Of a stretch of DNA of 64,000 bases, positions 60,571 to 64,000 are shown in pieces. The position numbers and the translations under genes are program-made. Source of the stretch: Pasteuria penetrans. Its GTDB lineage: Bacteria > Bacillota > Bacilli > Thermoactinomycetales > Thermoactinomycetaceae. Within the stretch, counting starts at the first letter, position 1, and each line of letters opens with the position of its first letter. The DNA is taken from the NCBI RefSeq assembly GCF_900538055.1, contig NZ_UZAC03000001.1:1054001-1118000 (forward strand), read 5' to 3'. The notes beneath the pieces are model-generated. The model saw only the letters and a list, made by a program, of their open reading frames with translations, had not been told where the DNA came from and made no database searches.

Positions 60571-60608
60571 CCTAATTTCGTTTCCATGTACTCCTTCGCA
60601 AAGGCCAT
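59043..60608 (-). CDS. ISL3-family transposase with chimeric N-terminus
   Basis: 521 residues. A zinc-finger-like N-terminal part (CSCEDSG..., CTYCEDKF) precedes the DDE domain: first Asp in LTIGIDDTSTRKG (~170), second in VFDRFHIIKNI (~250), with VIAMDRAPTYTKF between, and Glu in NALIEGKNCATKLDFRQRFG (~475), the ISL3 order. The first ~13 residues (MAFAKEYMETKLG) are in frame with the neighbouring IS1182 transposase, not with ISL3 copies at 19128 and 58702, which begin MKTEL. So the N-terminus is a fusion. It could still be expressed; transposition of its own copy is doubtful without a left end. Confidence 0.85.
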   Translation of the reverse strand: MAFAKEYMETKLGPTGSDKMKIRYILKSIVNRPSPGIRCSCEDSGNLGQKFVRAGFDKKRKIKHGILGLWEIESVMKPQRWRCTYCEDKFNHVYAFVGKGKKYADFCREMFSSTAVISSAAKAARLHGIPVRTGYTLFFDEFLPRKRKELEEKAIRQAREQGRCLTIGIDDTSTRKGKNYASYIYDTKLGSVLAVIKGRKYEELMDYQRQNHHLYELDPAVIAMDRAPTYTKFALSEFPNALIVFDRFHIIKNIRDLTLHPPLKVTLRDKRFAPTIKELLLDLLWKNYREELSDQERNILNELLSCSEKLKNKYEYITNLLSFYKKKEKFFPRDFFVFRWHLSCHLHWEWVDCMYKELENGKYLSRIKGFVKDALKKKHRGLLPESKRLLLEKIFHLADWHKLGEAYEFIEDVGKWYDTDYPTFTEAYNNLHALIGKGLQHDHKNIRKGAESLQRGQQSIANYHRGDKATNALIEGKNCATKLDFRQRFGVRIWRNYENLAIVCRNSHLENDQGVNCRNVS

Positions 60609-61636
60609 ATCTGGATGCAGGGAACCTTTCAGACCAAAGAAGGAAATTAGGCTTACTCCCTTCTCTCCATCACGATCCTCTACGATTTGGCCGGAATATC
60701 CCCCTGTTTGTTCTTCTTCCTGTACTGAGCATCAGGATCATAAGGGCTTTGTAGACTACCAGAACGCACCTTGGAGAGCATCCTGAGATTTCCTTGTTCA
60801 TCCTCCTCAGTTTGTTCCCAGATCACCCTTTCCAGCAATGCATACTCCTTGGTTGATCTGATGTTGTCATAGTGGGAGACCTGTTCCCTTACAGCCAAGC
60901 AAACCCCAATTAGCTCTGCAGTCCTATGATCCCTTGCTGTTGCCCCTTTTTTGGGGGGAAGGGGAGGCTGATAGCCCAATGATTGCCGACTATCGATGTC
61001 TGTTAGTTTACACCCCTTCTCCAGAAAAACCCCCCACTCCGCGGGGAGGGGAATCAGGAGTTCAGCCGAGATACAAACCACATTTTTCGCCACCAGATAG
61101 ATCACGTCATTACGGGTCAATTTCCTTATGTTGCTGTTGATTAGCGTGCTATCCATTCTACGGCAGGTGGATGTCATACCTACTATTGACTTTTGGAAGG
61201 TGGTAAAGTGCTGAAAGGAGTCCCGTGTAACATTGCATTTTGTTTTCTCCTCGTATGCCAACAACCGTTTTCTGCCTTCGTATAATGTTCTCCTACCTAT
61301 AAGGGGCTTTCCTTTTTTGCCCCCCAGAGCTTCAAAGAACACTCCTTCCCGTGGAATACGTTCGATCAATTCCCTGTCTGTCCACCCAAAGGTTTCTTTA
61401 ATGGACTCCAGGATTATGGTAAAAAGGATATCCTTGCAGGGTTGACCGATAGTATTATGATAATCGGCATATGTTTCCTTGTACCATGAAGCATGTTTCT
61501 CATAATACTCGCAAAGGGTTGCAAGTTTAATTTCTTCCTTGGTGGAACACCAGCGCCACTTATCCGCGAAGCATTCAATCCATTCCTCTATCCCTTTCAA
61601 GTTCGACTGTTCTATGGTACAATACCCTGAGACCAT
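60570..61636 (-). pseudogene. Truncated IS1182-family transposase
   Basis: A 318-residue frame covers the N-terminal half: TFGWTDRELIERIPRE-like region, MDSTLINSNIRKLTRNDVIY near 160, and SLQSPYDPDAQYRKKNKQG near 293, a family hallmark. At GGGGG (about 60690) one base is missing; adding it restores GYSGQIVEDRDGEKG and runs on to ISFFGLKGSLHPDMAFAKEY, where ISL3 sequence takes over. The catalytic C-terminal half is gone. Confidence 0.8.
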
Positions 61637-61972
61637 CTGTTATCAACCTCCCTTTATAGTGGGTATAAAGAGGATTGTATAGGAATAACAGATGGTCTTC
61701 AAGTTTCTTTGAGGGTATTTTTCAGGTAATACATATAAAGTTGTTTCGAATGTACGTAAGGAAGGTAGGGTCATATCCTATTTTGACTATATATTCGGAA
61801 TATTATTATAATATCGGTAACCTAATCATAATTATGGAACCGAGCTTCTATAGATAGTATGATTTCATAAAAGTTTATGTAGTTATTTTTATGAATCCGC
61901 AAAAGCCCACTTTCCATTTTTATTCGAACCTCAGGAAACAATTGTGAACCTTTTTAACGGCACCAGCACCAG
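61616..61972 (+). repeat. Repeat of about 340 bp with internal inverted repeat, copy 2
   Basis: Matches 53653-53991. AGACCATCTGTTAT (61630-61643) and ATAACAGATGGTCT (61685-61698) are inverted. It abuts the start of the IS1182 transposase, whose first codons lie inside the shared sequence. Confidence 0.8.
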
Positions 61973-61987
61973 AAAATACTCAATTTT

Positions 61988-62300
61988 TTATTTACGGACC
62001 CCAGAAACACAGGTAAAATAAGCCTGGGGAGACATCTTCCCCTTCCTAAATAAGGATTTCATCACCCTTTCTGTCACCCGACGTATCCCTTGCTTTAGAT
62101 CGATTCCTGCAAGATGATTTATCAAACCATCCACGGCACCATCCGAAATCATTTGTAAATTTTTCAAGGGGTGCTCTTGAAGGAAGACCAATGTGTTTTT
62201 TGTTGGCGTATATGCTGTCCCTACACCTATTACATTCTACTGAAACATTGATCGCATAGGTAATCCAGCATGCAATTGCAGGGATTATATCACTAACCAA
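61988..62300 (-). pseudogene. Small protein of unknown function, frameshifted in an A6 run
   Basis: Two frames join at AACAAAAAACAC (about 62192-62203). The first gives MVSDIIPAIACWITYAINVS, then VECNRCRDSIYANKK; the second gives LVFLQEHPLKNLQMISDGAV, LINHLAGIDLKQGIRR and CVSGVRK. Together about 100 residues. It is divergent from the halocin-like gene. No family is recognised; it could be a lost partner of that gene. Confidence 0.4.
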
Positions 62301-62389
62301 GTAAAAGAGTATCCTGCCCAGGGAAAAATCCCCTGAAAAAATTTACATAATCAACCGGAGGCTGCCCCATTCACAGGGAGTGATCAAGT

Positions 62390-63334
62390 TTGTCTACACA
62401 TTCTGGGCATCACAAATTTAACCGGTGGGTTGCTCTCCCCATAGTAGCAGCAATGACCCTCTCTCTCAACAGCAACGCTTCTCTTCAAGTAGGGGCGCAG
62501 AGTATAGCCCCTACAGAAAATATACCTATCGACGGTAGTCATATGCAAGGAGGAGTTAAGGAATGTAATAGCATAAACCCAAAGGACCTCTTTAAACAAC
62601 AGGAAATACTACCCCCCCAACTCCCGGGATTCGATGAAGAAAAGTTCAATAATATAATTCAGAAAATTGATGAATTCGGGGCAAAAACCTACTTAGAAAA
62701 TAAACAATTACAAATTGATACAAAAACGAATGACTATAAAATTTATAATATTAGTATAGATAAGGGGAAAATCAAGGATATCCCCCTAGAACAAAAAAAT
62801 CATCTAAATTCATCCTTTCCCGTTTTTATGATCTCACATGCAATCTACCATAAAGAAACGGAAACACAGGTAGGCCAAGTTATGCAAAAATGGACAGACG
62901 ACGCTGTCGCACCAGTTATAGCAAGGGTTATGTTGAATGGGAAAAAATCTTTCTATATTTTCCATAAGGGCAAAAGGGACGTATTTACCATTGATGAAAA
63001 TAAGAACGTATTGGATGAAGAGGGAAAAATTCTCATGGAGAATCCCTTCTCCACATCATTAGAGGGTAATAATGTGCTCCTCCACAAAATAAATAAACGA
63101 TACACTCGTTTCTGGAACTGGTGCAATACCTGTCATACAGCTATGAATTACGTTTGCTCCGCCCTCATTGGAGGATGTTCGTGGGCATGTTGGTTAGCAG
63201 CTGACATATTCTTTGGTTTGTGGCCTGCTGTAGAAGTCGCCTTTGGAAGTGCTTGTTCCGGTCTTTGTTGGTATTTAGGTACCTGGGGTTGTAGTAGATG
63301 GACAACAGAAAAAGTTTGTAGCGGTTTTTGTTGA
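62390..63334 (+). CDS. Secreted halocin C8-like bacteriocin precursor (candidate)
   Basis: 314 residues from TTG 62390, preceded by CAGGGAG. N-terminal signal peptide (WVALPIVAAMTLSLNSNASL, residues ~13-32) and a polar domain of about 200 residues. The last ~75 residues carry ten cysteines with spacing CxxC-7-C-6-C-3-C-21-C-3-C-7-C-8-C-3-C, starting WCNTCHTAMNYVC and ending KVCSGFC. Halocin C8 also has ten cysteines in a C-terminal peptide cut from a precursor whose N-terminal part is the immunity protein, with closely similar spacing at both ends. Hydrophobic stretches (WLAADIFFGLWPAVEVAFG) lie in the middle, as there. Followed 62 bases later by a membrane protein gene with a strong ribosome-binding site. 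Confidence 0.7.
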   Translation: MSTHSGHHKFNRWVALPIVAAMTLSLNSNASLQVGAQSIAPTENIPIDGSHMQGGVKECNSINPKDLFKQQEILPPQLPGFDEEKFNNIIQKIDEFGAKTYLENKQLQIDTKTNDYKIYNISIDKGKIKDIPLEQKNHLNSSFPVFMISHAIYHKETETQVGQVMQKWTDDAVAPVIARVMLNGKKSFYIFHKGKRDVFTIDENKNVLDEEGKILMENPFSTSLEGNNVLLHKINKRYTRFWNWCNTCHTAMNYVCSALIGGCSWACWLAADIFFGLWPAVEVAFGSACSGLCWYLGTWGCSRWTTEKVCSGFC

Positions 63335-63396
63335 TTTTACTGAACAGGGAAGGTAATTTGCTTCCCTATATTTATATTGCTAAAGGAGGATTGCCC

Positions 63397-64000
63397 ATGT
63401 ATTGTATGATCCTATTTCTAAGATATATTTTTTTACCAAGATTTTTACTCAGTATTCTGATCGCAATGTGGTTGGAATCATGTGTTCCTATCCATAAAGA
63501 TGCCATAGAAACTCGCCACTTGCCCCTTACCTTTATCTTCATTTCCCTATTACTCCTCTCCGTAGTGCAAACAACGAAGACAAGGCACGGGTTGAGGAAT
63601 AGAGAGAAAAATCCTATAAAAATGGAAAAAAATACCAAAATTGGTTTGTCTGTTTTCTTCATTTCTCTAGGATTGGGTTCAATCCTGTTGATCCTAGAGC
63701 AAGGGACTGCAATGAAAATTGTACCTACCCCCTTACTCATTGGATTACTTGCTCCCATCCCACTAGCGGGCATGCTGATGGCCCTTTACCCTGAGCTACT
63801 GTGGATGTGGAAATCACGTCAGGGGCTGAGCGGTCATTTACGCAATTGGCATGAGGAGGTAAAAAATATATCTTATAAACGAAAAATATTCATTTTAGTG
63901 GGATCGATACTATCTGGATCCATTGCAATGTTCATGTACAATTATGTCATCAATTTGTGGATTGTTTTCATGGGATTCGAGATCATTTGTGGCGGCCTGA
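63397..64000 (+). CDS. Multi-pass membrane protein, cut by right edge
   Basis: Translated by hand from ATG 63397 after AAAGGAGG; open for 201 codons to the window end. Hydrophobic segments at about residues 5-25, 43-58, 80-103, 107-125 and 160-178, with a basic linker (ELLWMWKSRQGLSGHLRNWH) before the last pair. Layout resembles the 14842, 16503 and 44391 proteins. Position directly behind the halocin-like gene suggests immunity or export for that peptide; this is inference. Confidence 0.7.
   Translation, partial: MYCMILFLRYIFLPRFLLSILIAMWLESCVPIHKDAIETRHLPLTFIFISLLLLSVVQTTKTRHGLRNREKNPIKMEKNTKIGLSVFFISLGLGSILLILEQGTAMKIVPTPLLIGLLAPIPLAGMLMALYPELLWMWKSRQGLSGHLRNWHEEVKNISYKRKIFILVGSILSGSIAMFMYNYVINLWIVFMGFEIICGGL

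Noticed and set aside
60934-61445. Plus-strand frames of 68-70 codons
   Set aside because: Antisense shadows of the IS1182 transposase.

Overview
The window reads as the chromosome of an endospore-forming Bacillales-type Firmicute with a reduced, repeat-laden genome. Sporulation and germination genes (pdaB, kbaA, cwlD), a SufCDSUB operon in the Firmicute order, SepF/DivIVA, YabA, and a BclA-like collagen stalk and head pair all point there. The mix of spore-surface collagen, many small secreted proteins and eroded conserved operons resembles the invertebrate parasite Pasteuria. That genus assignment is inference; no rRNA or other marker here settles it. No tRNA, rRNA or CRISPR array was seen.

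Layout. 1-3.0 kb (-): yqeG-yqeH-aroE-nadD, translationally coupled, nadD cut by the left edge. 3-7.7 kb: repeats, two small secreted proteins and a DDE-transposase-like ORF. 7.9-13.1 kb (+): sufC-sufD-sufS-sufU-sufB; sufS carries a frameshift in a run of nine G just before its catalytic cysteine. 13.2-22.7 kb: accessory region with small secreted proteins, two multi-pass membrane proteins, a duplicated secreted protein, an ISL3-family deletion derivative and many copies of a structured repeat. 22.7-25.2 kb (-): a jelly-roll head protein and a collagen stalk protein. 25.4-27.8 kb (-): holB-yabA-rsmI. 28-34.3 kb (-): ylmD-ylmE-sepF and divIVA. 34.9-37.4 kb: pdaB (+) converging on salA-kbaA (-). 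37.9-39.4 kb (-): an extended, divergent PanC-like protein. 39.7-53.6 kb (+): biotin synthesis, with bioA separated from bioD-bioB-bioF-bioH-bioC by an 8-kb accessory segment. 54-62.3 kb: a broken CPBP protease and its partial duplicate, cwlD, tandem structured repeats, and nested ISL3 and IS1182 remnants. 62.4-64 kb (+): a secreted protein with a ten-cysteine halocin C8-like C-terminus, followed by a membrane protein cut by the right edge.

How it fits together. The core genes give Fe-S assembly (Suf plus the SalA/Mrp carrier), a complete BioC-BioH-type biotin route (BioB itself needs Fe-S), division-site machinery and late spore cortex functions. The accessory segments hold candidate secreted effectors or bacteriocins, related-looking membrane proteins that could be immunity or export partners, and a dispersed RNA-like repeat present in at least seven places. 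Frameshifts cluster in homopolymer runs, so each broken gene should be checked against raw reads before being called a true pseudogene.
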